From Actinoplanes lutulentus (GTDB taxonomy: Bacteria; Actinomycetota; Actinomycetes; Mycobacteriales; Micromonosporaceae), in the NCBI RefSeq assembly GCF_003259845.1, contig NZ_QLMJ01000026.1, positions 122,996-186,995 on the forward strand: DNA of 64,000 bases, in the 5' to 3' direction. The position numbers and the translations under genes were made by a program. Shown here piece by piece: positions 9,170 to 21,283 of this stretch (position 1 is its first letter; each line of letters opens with the position of its first letter). Under the pieces are notes generated by a model. The model had not been told where the DNA came from. It did no database searches and was given only the letters and a program-made list of their open reading frames with translations.

Positions 9170-9335
9170 CGGTCACCACGCCGTACAGCCGGCAGCCCCC
9201 AGCGCCAGCCGTCCAAACCCGGCTGTCACAGGCGGTCGCCACGCCGTACAGCCGGCAGCCCTCAGCGCCAGCCACACACCCGGCTGTCATTGGCGGTCGC
9301 CACGCCGTACGGCCGGCAGCCCTCAGCGCCGGCCA
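9170..9335. repeat. Tandem repeat, three units of 61-63 bp
   Basis: Units begin at 9170, 9233 and 9294, each opening with CGGTC(A/G)CCACGCCGTAC and containing CCGGCAGCCC(C/T)CAGCGCC; the third is truncated near 9335. Units abut directly with no unique spacers. Function unknown. Confidence 0.85.
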
Positions 9336-9436
9336 ACCGCCGTGAGTGGCAAGCCCGGCCAGCGCTTACGGTCGTTGAATCGCCCAGCCGGCGACCACAA
9401 GCACAAGCCGGCCCCGCGTTGCGGTCCAGCTCCCGC

Positions 9437-9486
9437 CGATCTTGAGCCTTTGTGCACGCCCGGCGGTGGAGAAACGCTCAAGATCG
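9437..9486. repeat. ~50-bp palindromic element (CGATCTTG/CAAGATCG type)
   Basis: Arms CGATCTTGAGC (9437-9447) and GCTCAAGATCG (9476-9486) are an exact 11-bp inverted repeat around a 28-nt centre. The arm core and the arm-to-arm distance match four further elements at 26.0-27.4 kb, so I treat it as a member of the same family. Confidence 0.75.
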
Positions 9487-9741
9487 CCACGGGCGCGTAG
9501 ACCCGGGCACACGGTGGCCTCACGTGTGGCCTGGCCCACCCGCCGACAGGTCCAGCTGGCTCCGCCTCACGGGCAGCCGATCAAGCACCCACAGCCAGCC
9601 GGACGAAACGAGCTGGCTCCCAGCGCCGTCACAGCACTGACCCTGCTGGTCAAATTGAGGTAGCCATCTACCCGCGGGATGCGTGACGTCGAATCGTGGT
9701 CGGGTGTGTTCTGCCGCCGGCGGTGAGCCGTACGCCGGGAC

Positions 9742-9859
9742 GAGCCGTAGCTCAGATAGGTCATGAGGGTGCGATTACATATCTGGCCTACGGCTCGCGC
9801 CGGCCAGCCGTAGGCCAGACACCTCATAACGGCCCGATGACCTATCTGGGCTACGGCTC
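9742..9859. repeat. Nested palindrome built from four copies of one ~20-bp unit
   Basis: The outer arms 9742-9764 and 9837-9859 are inverted repeats matching at 22 of 23 positions. Inside, TCTGGCCTACGGCT (9782-9795) and AGCCGTAGGCCAGA (9806-9819) form an exact 14-bp inverted repeat around a 10-nt loop. All four arms share the theme ATCTGG(C/G)CTACGGCT, so the element is four related copies in alternating orientation that could fold as a long hairpin or a cruciform. Confidence 0.85.
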
Positions 9860-10151
9860 GCCCCACTGAACGGCTCACCCCGCGAGCACCCCACCCGGTG
9901 CGTGTCGAGTTAAGGCGCGTATCGAACCCGAAATCAACACACCCGTCGGGAACGCGCAGTCTTGGGCCGCGGCTGCCGCCGGGCCGCGATTCGGGGACCA
10001 CGATCGCCACGGAAAAGCCGAGCCGCAGAGGCGATCAAGAACGACCGTCCTCCGCCAACGAGACCTCAATGAACCAGCAGGATCAGCACCGAGCACCAGC
10101 CAGACCGTCCAGCGCCGAGCCCCCCGAGCCCCCCGAGACCCCCAGCACCCC

Positions 10152-10712
10152 TCAATGGGTGACGCAGCGGACCTCTTCATGCACCAAATCGATCTCCACG
10201 ATGTCCGGGAACCGAAGCTCCGACCAGAACACCGCAGGATCCGCGATCTGGTACCGCGACGCCATCCACACCGTAGGCGCCAGCCCGTGCGTCCCCACGA
10301 CCAAAGTCCGGCCCTGCGAAGCGGCAGCAGCCGCGTGTTTCACCATCGCCCCGTCAAAGCGCGAGATCACCGCGGAATGCGGCTCCCACCCCTCCGGGCA
10401 CCCGCCCGACGCATAATCCAGGGCGGCCGAGCGATATTCGTCATCACTGAACCAGAAGTGCGGCCGATGCACCTCAGCCAGCGCGTCATCAGTCACGACG
10501 TGCTGAGCCCCGGCGATCTCCTGCATCGTCTGCGCGGCTTTCGGCTCGGTGCTGGCCACGTAATAAGCGGGATGGGAGACGTGCAGGCGCAGCAGCCGGG
10601 CGGCGACCCGGCTGTCCCACGCGAGGGGCCAGTGCTCGGAAGGAACGGCCGGGTCGACGGCCGGCATCGCGTGCCGGACGAGGATCAGCCGTTCACCCTG
10701 GACAGCCGTCAT
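10152..10712 (-). CDS. Histidine phosphatase superfamily protein (phosphoglycerate mutase-like)
   Basis: A 186-residue member of the branch-1 histidine phosphatase fold. The N-terminal LVRHAMP carries the RH signature (Arg13, His14; His14 is the phosphorylated nucleophile), followed by the second Arg-equivalent region STEPKAAQT, a HRPHF segment and GTHGLAP with the second catalytic His. Start at ATG 10712; upstream in-frame codons extend to 10823 but are not family-like. Substrate unknown: the family includes phosphoglycerate mutases, cofactor phosphatases and nucleotide phosphatases. It lies between metK and the repeat-rich gap before priA, an uncommon neighbour in this otherwise conserved block, and follows the metK terminator, so it is probably transcribed separately. 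Confidence 0.85.
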   Translation of the reverse strand: MTAVQGERLILVRHAMPAVDPAVPSEHWPLAWDSRVAARLLRLHVSHPAYYVASTEPKAAQTMQEIAGAQHVVTDDALAEVHRPHFWFSDDEYRSAALDYASGGCPEGWEPHSAVISRFDGAMVKHAAAAASQGRTLVVGTHGLAPTVWMASRYQIADPAVFWSELRFPDIVEIDLVHEEVRCVTH

Positions 10713-10785
10713 CGCCGAAGAGTAGCCCTCTGAACCATCCACAACGTTCATGCGAACAAACACGCAAATCACCGGCGCACAGATC

Positions 10786-10817
10786 AAAAGAGCCGGCGCC
10801 CCAACGGGCACCGGCTC
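10786..10817 (-). terminator. Intrinsic terminator downstream of metK
   Basis: On the minus strand, GAGCCGGTGCCC pairs with GGGCGCCGGCTC (11 of 12 bp) around a 4-nt loop and is followed by TTTT. It lies 23 bp past the metK stop. Confidence 0.8.
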
Positions 10818-10839
10818 CTCCAAAACCAGAAAACAACGA

Positions 10840-12030
<1,191 letters not shown>

Positions 12031-12075
12031 GGTGCTCCTCAGATTTGTCGAATACAACGTAACGCGGAAGTGTAG

Positions 12076-13293
12076 TCAGCCCCGCTGGATGGCCACGGCC
12101 TGGGCATCCAGGCGTGCCACGACGTGGTCCAAAATCATATCGGCCACATCGTCTTTGGGGAGTTCACCGAAGGTGGCGGTGGATCCGTCGGCGCCCAGCA
12201 GAGTGACCGTGTTGCTGTCCTGGCCGAACACGAGGCCCGGACCCACCTCGTTAACGACGATCAGGTCGGCGCGTTTCTTCACCAGTTTGGCGCGCGCGTG
12301 CTCCAGCGCGTCATGCGTCTCGGCGGCAAACGCGACAAGCAGCTGACCAGGACGCTTCGCCGCACCCAGTTCGGCCGCGATGTCCGGGTTCACATCCAGA
12401 ACGATCGGGTCGGGCGCGGAGCCCGGAAGCTTCTTGATCTTCTGCGACGAAACGACCGCCGGACGGAAGTCAGCCGGCGCGGCCGCCATGATCGTCACAT
12501 CCGCCGCGGCGGACACCTCCACCGTGGCCTTGCGCAGCTCCTCCGTGGTGCCCACCCGGACGAGATCGGCGCCGGCCGGGTCCGGGAGTGACACGTTCGC
12601 CGAGACGAGTGTCACCCGGGCTCCCCGCGCGAGCGCGGCTTTTGCGAGGGCATAACCCTGTTTGCCAGAACTGCGGTTGCCGAGGAAACGCACCGGATCC
12701 AGCGGCTCCCGCGTCCCGCCTGCGGTCACCACCACGTGCCGACCAGCAAGATCAAGTTCAAGACCCCGCTTGAGTACGCGCATCGCGTACTCAAAAATCG
12801 CGACCGGATCCGGCAACCGGCCTTTCCCGGTGTCCTTGCCGGTCAGCCGCCCGACCGCCGGCTCGATGACGATGGCGCCGCGCTCGCGCAGAGTCGCCAC
12901 GTTCGCCCGGGTGGCCGGGTTCTCCCACATCTCGGTGTGCATGGCCGGCGCGTACACGATCGGGCAGGTCGCCGTGAGCAGCGTGTTGGTGAGCAGGTCG
13001 TCGGCGATGCCGTGCGCGGCTTTCGCGAGGATGTCGGCGGTGGCCGGCGCGACCACGACGAGCTCGGCGGCCCGGCCGATCCGCACGTGCGGCACCTCGT
13101 GCGCGTCATCCCAGACCTCGGTGGCGACCGGGCGGCCGGAGAGCGCGGCCCAGGTCGGCTCGCCGACGAACTTGAGGGCCGACGCGGTCGGCACCACCCG
13201 CACGCCGTGCCCCGACTCGGTGAAGAGCCGCAACAGCTCGCAGGCCTTGTAGGCGGCGATCCCGCCGCACACCCCCAGGACGACCTCGGTCAC
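12076..13293 (-). CDS. coaBC: Bifunctional phosphopantothenoylcysteine decarboxylase/phosphopantothenate-cysteine ligase
   Basis: Catalyses two consecutive steps of coenzyme A synthesis. Of 405 residues, the first ~180 form the FMN-dependent CoaC decarboxylase (VCGGIAAYKA, the active-site His region VPHVRIGRAAELVVVAPAT, the PAMHTEMW substrate loop); the rest is the CoaB ligase (VTAGGTREPLDPVRFLGNRSSGKQGYALA, then KIKK). Start at GTG 13293 with AGAGGTG just upstream on the coding strand; an in-frame extension to 13347 is not family-like. Lies after rpoZ in the conserved order; a hairpin between the two suggests partial termination or processing. Confidence 0.96.
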   Translation of the reverse strand: MTEVVLGVCGGIAAYKACELLRLFTESGHGVRVVPTASALKFVGEPTWAALSGRPVATEVWDDAHEVPHVRIGRAAELVVVAPATADILAKAAHGIADDLLTNTLLTATCPIVYAPAMHTEMWENPATRANVATLRERGAIVIEPAVGRLTGKDTGKGRLPDPVAIFEYAMRVLKRGLELDLAGRHVVVTAGGTREPLDPVRFLGNRSSGKQGYALAKAALARGARVTLVSANVSLPDPAGADLVRVGTTEELRKATVEVSAAADVTIMAAAPADFRPAVVSSQKIKKLPGSAPDPIVLDVNPDIAAELGAAKRPGQLLVAFAAETHDALEHARAKLVKKRADLIVVNEVGPGLVFGQDSNTVTLLGADGSTATFGELPKDDVADMILDHVVARLDAQAVAIQRG

Positions 13294-13333
13294 GCCGCAC
13301 CTCTGCGTAGCAGGAGAACCACAGATAACAATT

Positions 13334-13365
13334 GATCCCGCGCCCAAGACCTGGGACGCGGGATC
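13334..13365 (-). terminator. Hairpin between rpoZ and coaBC
   Basis: GATCCCGCGCCC (13334-13345) pairs with GGGACGCGGGATC (13353-13365), 12 bp with one bulged base. On the minus strand the following bases (AATTGTTA) are only weakly T-rich, so this could attenuate transcription rather than stop it. Confidence 0.5.
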
Positions 13366-13387
13366 AGCATGCTGGATCAGATTTAGA

Positions 13388-13651
13388 TCACGGGTTGTCG
13401 GTCGGCTCGGCCGTCAGCAGGCCGGCGTTGATCTCCCGCATGGCGATGGAGAGCGGCTTCTCCTGCGGAGTGGTCTCCACCAGGGGGCCGACGTACTCCA
13501 GGAGACCCTCGCCCAGCTGGCTGTAGTAGGCGTTGACCTGGCGGGCGCGCTTGGCCGCGAAGATCACCAGCGAGTACTTCGACGAGGTCTTGTCGAGCAG
13601 CTCGTCGATCGGCGGGTTGGTGATGCCTTCGGGGTTCGCGATGGTTCCCAC
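13388..13651 (-). CDS. rpoZ: DNA-directed RNA polymerase omega subunit
   Basis: Small RNA polymerase subunit (87 residues) that helps fold and assemble beta'. Seen: GITNPPIDELLDKTSSKYSLV, KRARQVNAYY and EKPLSIAMREINAG, the conserved segments of actinobacterial omega. Position directly after gmk is the standard gene order. An upstream AAGGAAG-type element precedes the ATG 13651 on the coding strand. C-terminal tail after residue ~78 is short and acidic. Confidence 0.96.
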   Translation of the reverse strand: MGTIANPEGITNPPIDELLDKTSSKYSLVIFAAKRARQVNAYYSQLGEGLLEYVGPLVETTPQEKPLSIAMREINAGLLTAEPTDNP

Positions 13652-13678
13652 AGTCAGTGCTTCCTTAATGCTCGGGAC

Positions 13679-14284
13679 TCAATGCTCGTGTGCTTGAGCT
13701 GGCGCTAAGTACGATGAACCGAGCAATCCTACCAGCTCATCGGCGGCCCGTTCGACGAAGTCGTTGACCACGGTGCGGTCGAATTCGGCCTCGGCGGCCA
13801 GCTCCTCGTCCGCGTGGGCCAGTCGGCGGCGGATGGTCTCCTCGTCGTCGGTGCCCCGGCCGATGAGACGGCGCTGGAGCTCCTCGACACTCGGCGGCGC
13901 CAGGAAGACCAGCTGGGCCTCCGGCATCGCCGCACGCACCTGACGGGCGCCCTGCAGGTCGATCTTCAAAAGAACGGGCCGGCCCTGTTGGAGCCAGCCC
14001 TCGACCTGCGCTCGCGGTGTCCCGTACAGATTGCCCGCGAATTCCGCCCACTCCAGCAGCTGACCGCCATCGATCAGGCGCTGGAACTCCAAGCGGTTCA
14101 CGAAGTGGTAGTGCTCCTGGTCGGTTTCGTAGTCCCGTTTCTTACGGGTCGTCACCGAAACGGACAGCCTGATCCAAGGCGAGCGCGCCCGGATCAGCTC
14201 GATCACACTGTCCTTTCCGACCCCGGAAGGGCCGGAAAGAACGGTGAGGCGTGCTGCCGGGCGCGCGTCGTCATCCATGCTCAC
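13679..14284 (-). CDS. gmk: Guanylate kinase
   Basis: Phosphorylates GMP to GDP. The 201-residue product has the P-loop SGPSGVGKDSV (17-27), the GMP-binding segment VTTRKKRDYETD...YHFV, LKIDLQGARQVR and the lid/RRRL region. At the usual Walker A Ser/Thr there is Asp25, with Ser26 next to it, so the motif reads GKDS rather than GKS or GKT; I note this as a variant, not as evidence of inactivity. The start may be GTG 14284 or the ATG two codons later (14278). Lies between mihF and rpoZ in conserved order, 26 bp downstream of mihF. Confidence 0.95.
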   Translation of the reverse strand: MSMDDDARPAARLTVLSGPSGVGKDSVIELIRARSPWIRLSVSVTTRKKRDYETDQEHYHFVNRLEFQRLIDGGQLLEWAEFAGNLYGTPRAQVEGWLQQGRPVLLKIDLQGARQVRAAMPEAQLVFLAPPSVEELQRRLIGRGTDDEETIRRRLAHADEELAAEAEFDRTVVNDFVERAADELVGLLGSSYLAPAQAHEH

Positions 14285-14310
14285 GGCTCATGTCTACACG
14301 AGCCCATGAG

Positions 14311-14628
14311 TCAGTTCGCAGCGAACTCCCCCAGGAGGGCCTTCCGCTGCTGGTCGCCAAGACCCCGGAGCCGGCGGCTCTCGGCAATCTTGAGCTTCTC
14401 CATGATCTGGGTCGCGCGGATCTTGCCGATGCCCGGCAGCGCCTGAAGCACGGCCGAGACCTTCAGCTTGCCGACGACCTCGTCGCCCTCCGCGCGGTCG
14501 AGCACGGCGGCGAGGGTGGTCTTGCCGGACTTGAGCTGTTCCTTCAGCTCAGCCCGAGCCTTGCGGACTTCCGCAGCCTTCTCCAGCGCAGCTTGGCGCT
14601 GTTCGGGGCTCAGTGACGGGAGCGGCAC
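14311..14628 (-). CDS. mihF: Actinobacterial integration host factor (mIHF)
   Basis: Nucleoid-associated DNA-binding protein of 105 residues, unrelated in fold to enterobacterial IHF. Seen: PSLSPEQRQAALEKA at the N-terminus, a charged helix (RKARAELKEQLKSGK), then VSAVLQALPGIGKIRATQIME, the helix-two-turn-helix/HhH-like element that grips DNA, and the basic SRRLRGLG tail. Known in mycobacteria and Streptomyces as an essential or developmentally important DNA-bending protein. Encoded between pyrF and gmk as in most actinobacteria; a 184-bp gap upstream can hold its promoter. Confidence 0.95.
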   Translation of the reverse strand: MPLPSLSPEQRQAALEKAAEVRKARAELKEQLKSGKTTLAAVLDRAEGDEVVGKLKVSAVLQALPGIGKIRATQIMEKLKIAESRRLRGLGDQQRKALLGEFAAN

Positions 14629-14696
14629 CAGTTCTCCTCAGGTCCCTTACGCGGCGGTGGTTCAATACCGGCGCTTCTGTGAAACGTGGTGTGCCA

Positions 14697-14722
14697 GGGA
14701 ACCAAAGGGGCATGTGGTTCCC
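14697..14722 (-). other. Hairpin in the pyrF-mihF gap
   Basis: GGGAACCA (14697-14704) and TGGTTCCC (14715-14722) form an exact 8-bp inverted repeat around 10 nt. It lies about 90 bp past the pyrF stop and about 70 bp before mihF. It could be a weak terminator of the pyr operon or an operator of the mihF promoter; no T-tract follows. Confidence 0.4.
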
Positions 14723-14812
14723 GGCGCCGGGAAAACTAGCGGTCAACGGCGCTTTCGGCAACGTGGGGGTACCCCGCGAACCGCTTCCTGACGCCCTGGT
14801 ACGCAGGCAGTT

Positions 14813-15643
14813 TCACCCGAGCGCGGCTCGACAGTCGTCAAGAACACGTTCGCCGGCGGCGCGCAGATCGGCGATCTCCGGGCCCGCGCCGAGGACCTCG
14901 CGTGAGTACGAGGGCAACACGTTCCGCAGGCTCTCGCCGAAGACGGCGCGCAGGTCGGACGGTGTCGCGCCCTGCGCTCCGAGGCCCGGAGCGAGCAGCG
15001 GGCCGTTGACCGCGGAGAGGTCGTGGCCGGTCTCGCCGATCGTCGCGCCGACCACGAGCCCGAGACTTCCGAGCGGCACCGCACCCGCGTTGACCTGCGA
15101 AATCTCGTCGATGACGGTTTGCGCGACAGTTTTTCCGGACGCTGTGACGGCGTGCTGGACGGCCGGGCCCTCGGGGTTCGAGGTCAGCGCGAGAACGAAT
15201 ACACCGCCGCCGTGAGCGGCCGCCAGATCGAACGCCGGCTGCAATGAGCCGACGCCAAGATAGGGACTCACAGTAATCGCGTCGGCACACAGAGAACTCG
15301 CCGGATCCAGATATGCCGACGCATAAGCGGCCATCGTCGAGCCGATGTCGCCACGTTTCACGTCGAGAAGGACGATCGCGCCGGCCTCTCGGGACTGTCG
15401 GATAGTTGACTCAAGAATCGCGACGCCACGTGACCCAAATCTCTCAAAAAACGCGGACTGTGGTTTCAGAACGGCCACCCGATCGGCCAGCGCCTCGACC
15501 ACCGTTAGGGCGAAGCGTTCCAGGCCGGCGATGTCGTCGGAGAGGCCCCAGCGGGTGAGCAGAGAAGCGTGCGGATCGATGCCGACGCAGAGCGGACCAC
15601 GCTCCGCCACGGCCGCGTGAAGCCGTTCGCCGAAGGTCTCCAT
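14813..15643 (-). CDS. pyrF: Orotidine 5'-phosphate decarboxylase (type 2)
   Basis: Last step of UMP synthesis: decarboxylates OMP. The 276-residue length and LLDVKRGDIGSTMAAYA (catalytic Lys-Asp array DxKRGDI) match the longer, mycobacterial-type OMP decarboxylase rather than the ~230-residue E. coli type. I chose ATG 15643 (METFGERLHA) because a GGGGGA element lies about 7 nt upstream; a TTG five codons earlier is possible. It follows bioA by 20 bp and is the distal gene of the pyrimidine operon. Confidence 0.95.
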   Translation of the reverse strand: METFGERLHAAVAERGPLCVGIDPHASLLTRWGLSDDIAGLERFALTVVEALADRVAVLKPQSAFFERFGSRGVAILESTIRQSREAGAIVLLDVKRGDIGSTMAAYASAYLDPASSLCADAITVSPYLGVGSLQPAFDLAAAHGGGVFVLALTSNPEGPAVQHAVTASGKTVAQTVIDEISQVNAGAVPLGSLGLVVGATIGETGHDLSAVNGPLLAPGLGAQGATPSDLRAVFGESLRNVLPSYSREVLGAGPEIADLRAAGERVLDDCRAALG

Positions 15644-15663
15644 TGATATTTCCCCCAAACGTG

Positions 15664-16938
15664 TCAGGTAGCTGCCACCGCGGCGATGATCGCCGCGGTA
15701 ATGCGGTCCACGTCCGCGTCGTCCGCCACATAGGGCGGCATCGTGTAGATCAGGTCCCGGAACGGCCTCAGCCAGACGCCCTCGGCCACAGCGGCCGCGG
15801 TCGCCGCCGCCATGTCCACCGGATGATCAAGCTGCACCACACCGATCGCACCGAGAACGCGGACGTCCGCGACCCCTCGCGCCCCCCGGAGCGGCCCCAG
15901 GCCGTCTTTCAGCCGGCTTTCGATCATGGGTACGCGCGAAGCCCACCCGCCATCCCGCAGGAGGCCCAGCGACGCGTTGGCCACCGCGCAGGCCAGTGGA
16001 TTGCCCATGAACGTCGGGCCGTGTGCCAGCCCGCCGCCCTCCCCCGCCGAGATGGCCGACGCCACCTCCGGCGTGCACAGCGTCGCCGCGAGGGTCAGAT
16101 AACCACCCGTCAGGGCTTTACCGAGGCACATGATGTCCGGGCTCACCCCGGCGTGATCAGCCCCGAAGAGCGTGCCGGTCCGGCCGAACCCGGTAGCGAT
16201 CTCGTCGAAGATCAGGAAGATGCCGTGTGCCGCGGTCACCTCGCGCAGCACCCGCAGGTACTCCGGGTGGTGGAACCGCATCCCGCCGGCCCCTTGGACG
16301 ACCGGCTCGACGATCACCGCGGCGATCTCGCCCTGATCCCGCTTGATCATCTCGGTGAGTTCGTTCGCGTAAGCGTCGTCGTATTCCGCCGGAGGCGGGC
16401 CGGCGAAGACCTGGACCGGCAGCACCCCGGTCCACAGCGAGTGCATTCCGCCCTCCGGGTCGCAGACGCTCATCGGGTGGAACGTGTCGCCGTGATAGCC
16501 GCCCCGCCAGGTCGCCAGGCGCTGCCGTTCCGGCCGGCCCAGCGCCCGCTGCGCCTGGAGCGCCATCTTGATCGCCACCTCGACCCCGACCGAGCCGGAG
16601 TCGCAGAGGAAGACGTGGTCCAGGCCCGCCGGGGTCATCTCGACAAGCGTGCCGGCCAGCCGGATCGCCGGCTCGTGGGTGAGCCCGCCGAACATCACGT
16701 GGCTCATCCGGCCGGCCTGATCGGCCAGGGCCGCGTCCAGCACCGGGTGCCGGTACCCGTGGATCGCCGCCCACCAGGACGACATCCCGTCCACGAGTTC
16801 CCGGCCGTCGGCCAGGCGCAGCCGGACCCCGGCCGCACTCTCCACCAGATAGGGGTCGGTGCGACCGGGCATCGGGCCGTACGGATGCCAGACGTGCGCC
16901 CGGTCGAGCGCGAGAAGCTCGCGCTCGGACGTGCTCAT
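15664..16938 (-). CDS. bioA: Adenosylmethionine-8-amino-7-oxononanoate aminotransferase (DAPA synthase)
   Basis: PLP enzyme of biotin synthesis that transfers the amino group of SAM to KAPA. The 424-residue product carries the BioA hallmarks HVWHPYG, SSWWAAIHGYRHP, FLCDSGSVGVEVAIKMA, FDEIATGFGRTG (PLP Asp), the Schiff-base Lys in LGKALTGGY, and GPTFMGNPLACA. It lies inside the pyrimidine operon, its ATG overlapping the pyrD stop by 4 bp and its stop 20 bp before pyrF. No other biotin gene is in the window. This placement is unusual; co-transcription would link biotin synthesis to PyrR control. Confidence 0.93.
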   Translation of the reverse strand: MSTSERELLALDRAHVWHPYGPMPGRTDPYLVESAAGVRLRLADGRELVDGMSSWWAAIHGYRHPVLDAALADQAGRMSHVMFGGLTHEPAIRLAGTLVEMTPAGLDHVFLCDSGSVGVEVAIKMALQAQRALGRPERQRLATWRGGYHGDTFHPMSVCDPEGGMHSLWTGVLPVQVFAGPPPAEYDDAYANELTEMIKRDQGEIAAVIVEPVVQGAGGMRFHHPEYLRVLREVTAAHGIFLIFDEIATGFGRTGTLFGADHAGVSPDIMCLGKALTGGYLTLAATLCTPEVASAISAGEGGGLAHGPTFMGNPLACAVANASLGLLRDGGWASRVPMIESRLKDGLGPLRGARGVADVRVLGAIGVVQLDHPVDMAAATAAAVAEGVWLRPFRDLIYTMPPYVADDADVDRITAAIIAAVAAT

Positions 16939-17959
16939 CGCGCGCGGTGCGAGCGGATCGGCCGGGCGCCCCGGGCGATCGCCCGGACCAGGTCCGGTCC
17001 CCGATAGATGAACCCGCTGTAGAGCTGCACCAGCGAGGCTCCGGCGTCCAGCAACCGGGAGGCGTCGTCGACCGACATGATGCCGCCGACCCCGATGATC
17101 GGCAGCCGGCCGCCGGTCTCGTCGTGCACGAACTTCACCACCTCGCGGGCCCGCTCGGTGAGCGGCTTGCCGGAGAGTCCGCCGGCCTCACCCGCGAGGT
17201 GCTGGTCGGCGTCGGCGATCCCGTCCCGGGACAGCGTGGTGTTTGTGGCGATCAGACCGGCCGCGCCGTGGTCGAGGCAGACCTCGAGGAGCTGGGCGAT
17301 GGCCGGCTCGGTCAGGTCCGGGGCGATCTTCACGAGCACCGGCACCGGGCCGCTCAGCGCCTTGAGCAGCGCACCGATCGAGTCGGCGTCCTGCAGCGAG
17401 CGCAGCCCCGGCGTGTTCGGCGAGGAGACGTTGACCGCGATGTAATCGGCGTACGGGTGCAGCAGCCGGTACGAGGTCAGGTAGTCCTCGACCGCGTCCT
17501 CCAGGGGCGTGACCTTGGACTTGCCGAGCGAGATGCCCAGCGGGACGTCCAGCTTGCCGGCCGACGCCAGCCGCTCGGCCAGCGCGGCCGCGCCGAGGTT
17601 GTTGAACCCCATCCGGTTGATGATCGCGTCGGAGCCCTTGAGCCGGAACACCCGTGGCTTGTCGTTGCCCGGCTGCGGCTTCGCGGTGACCGTGCCGGCC
17701 TCGACGAACCCGAACCCGAGCGCGGACCACGCCGGCAGCGCGATCCCGTTCTTGTCCATCCCGGCGGCCAGGCCGACCCGGTTCGGGAACCGGACGCCGA
17801 ACGCCTCCACCGGCGCGGCGAACGAGTACTGACCGCGCAGGGCGGCCAGCGCCGGAGCCGGCAGCGAGGCGAGCCGGTTCAGCGTCCACTCGTGGGCGTG
17901 CTCGGCGTCGCCGCCGCCCAGCCGGAACAGAACCGGCCGGACGGCGTTCGCGAACAGAT

Positions 17960-17963
<4 letters not shown>
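16935..17963 (-). CDS. pyrD: Dihydroorotate dehydrogenase (quinone), class 2
   Basis: Oxidises dihydroorotate to orotate, passing electrons to membrane quinones. The 342-residue product has the class 2 N-terminal helical extension (FANAVRPVLFRLGGGDAEHAHEW), then PVEAFGVRFPNRVGLAAGMDKNG, GFGFVEAGTVTAKPQPGN (FMN/substrate), NRMGFNN, VNVSSPNTPGLRSLQ with the catalytic Ser, and GVGGI...ASLVQLYSGFIYRGP for FMN phosphate. Starts at the GTG 17963, whose GTGA overlaps the carB stop; a much longer in-frame extension is antisense to nothing family-like. Overlaps bioA by 4 bp. Confidence 0.96.
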
Positions 17964-21277
<3,314 letters not shown>

Positions 21278-21283
21278 GGGTGG

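Larger units (their letters stand above)
9067..10151. other. Gene-free, repeat-rich interval of about 1.1 kb upstream of priA
   Basis: No credible coding region on either strand: open frames here are short, overlap each other, and translate repeats. The interval contains a 61-63 bp tandem repeat (9170-9335), one ~50-bp palindromic element (9437-9486) and a nested palindrome (9742-9859). The priA promoter must lie near its right-to-left start, close to 9067, but no clear -10/-35 pair was identified. About 280 bp from 9870 to 10151 show no recognisable feature. Confidence 0.6.

Noticed and set aside
9170..9335. Possible CRISPR array
   Set aside because: Units of 61-63 bp abut directly with no unique spacers, and no cas genes are nearby.
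9567..10010. 147-codon minus-strand frame in the priA upstream gap
   Set aside because: It translates the nested palindrome (repeated LAYG/LSYG segments) and has no ribosome-binding site or family match.
12031..12075. SAM riboswitch before metK
   Set aside because: Only 45 bp separate coaBC and metK, too short for a known SAM riboswitch, and no such fold was seen.
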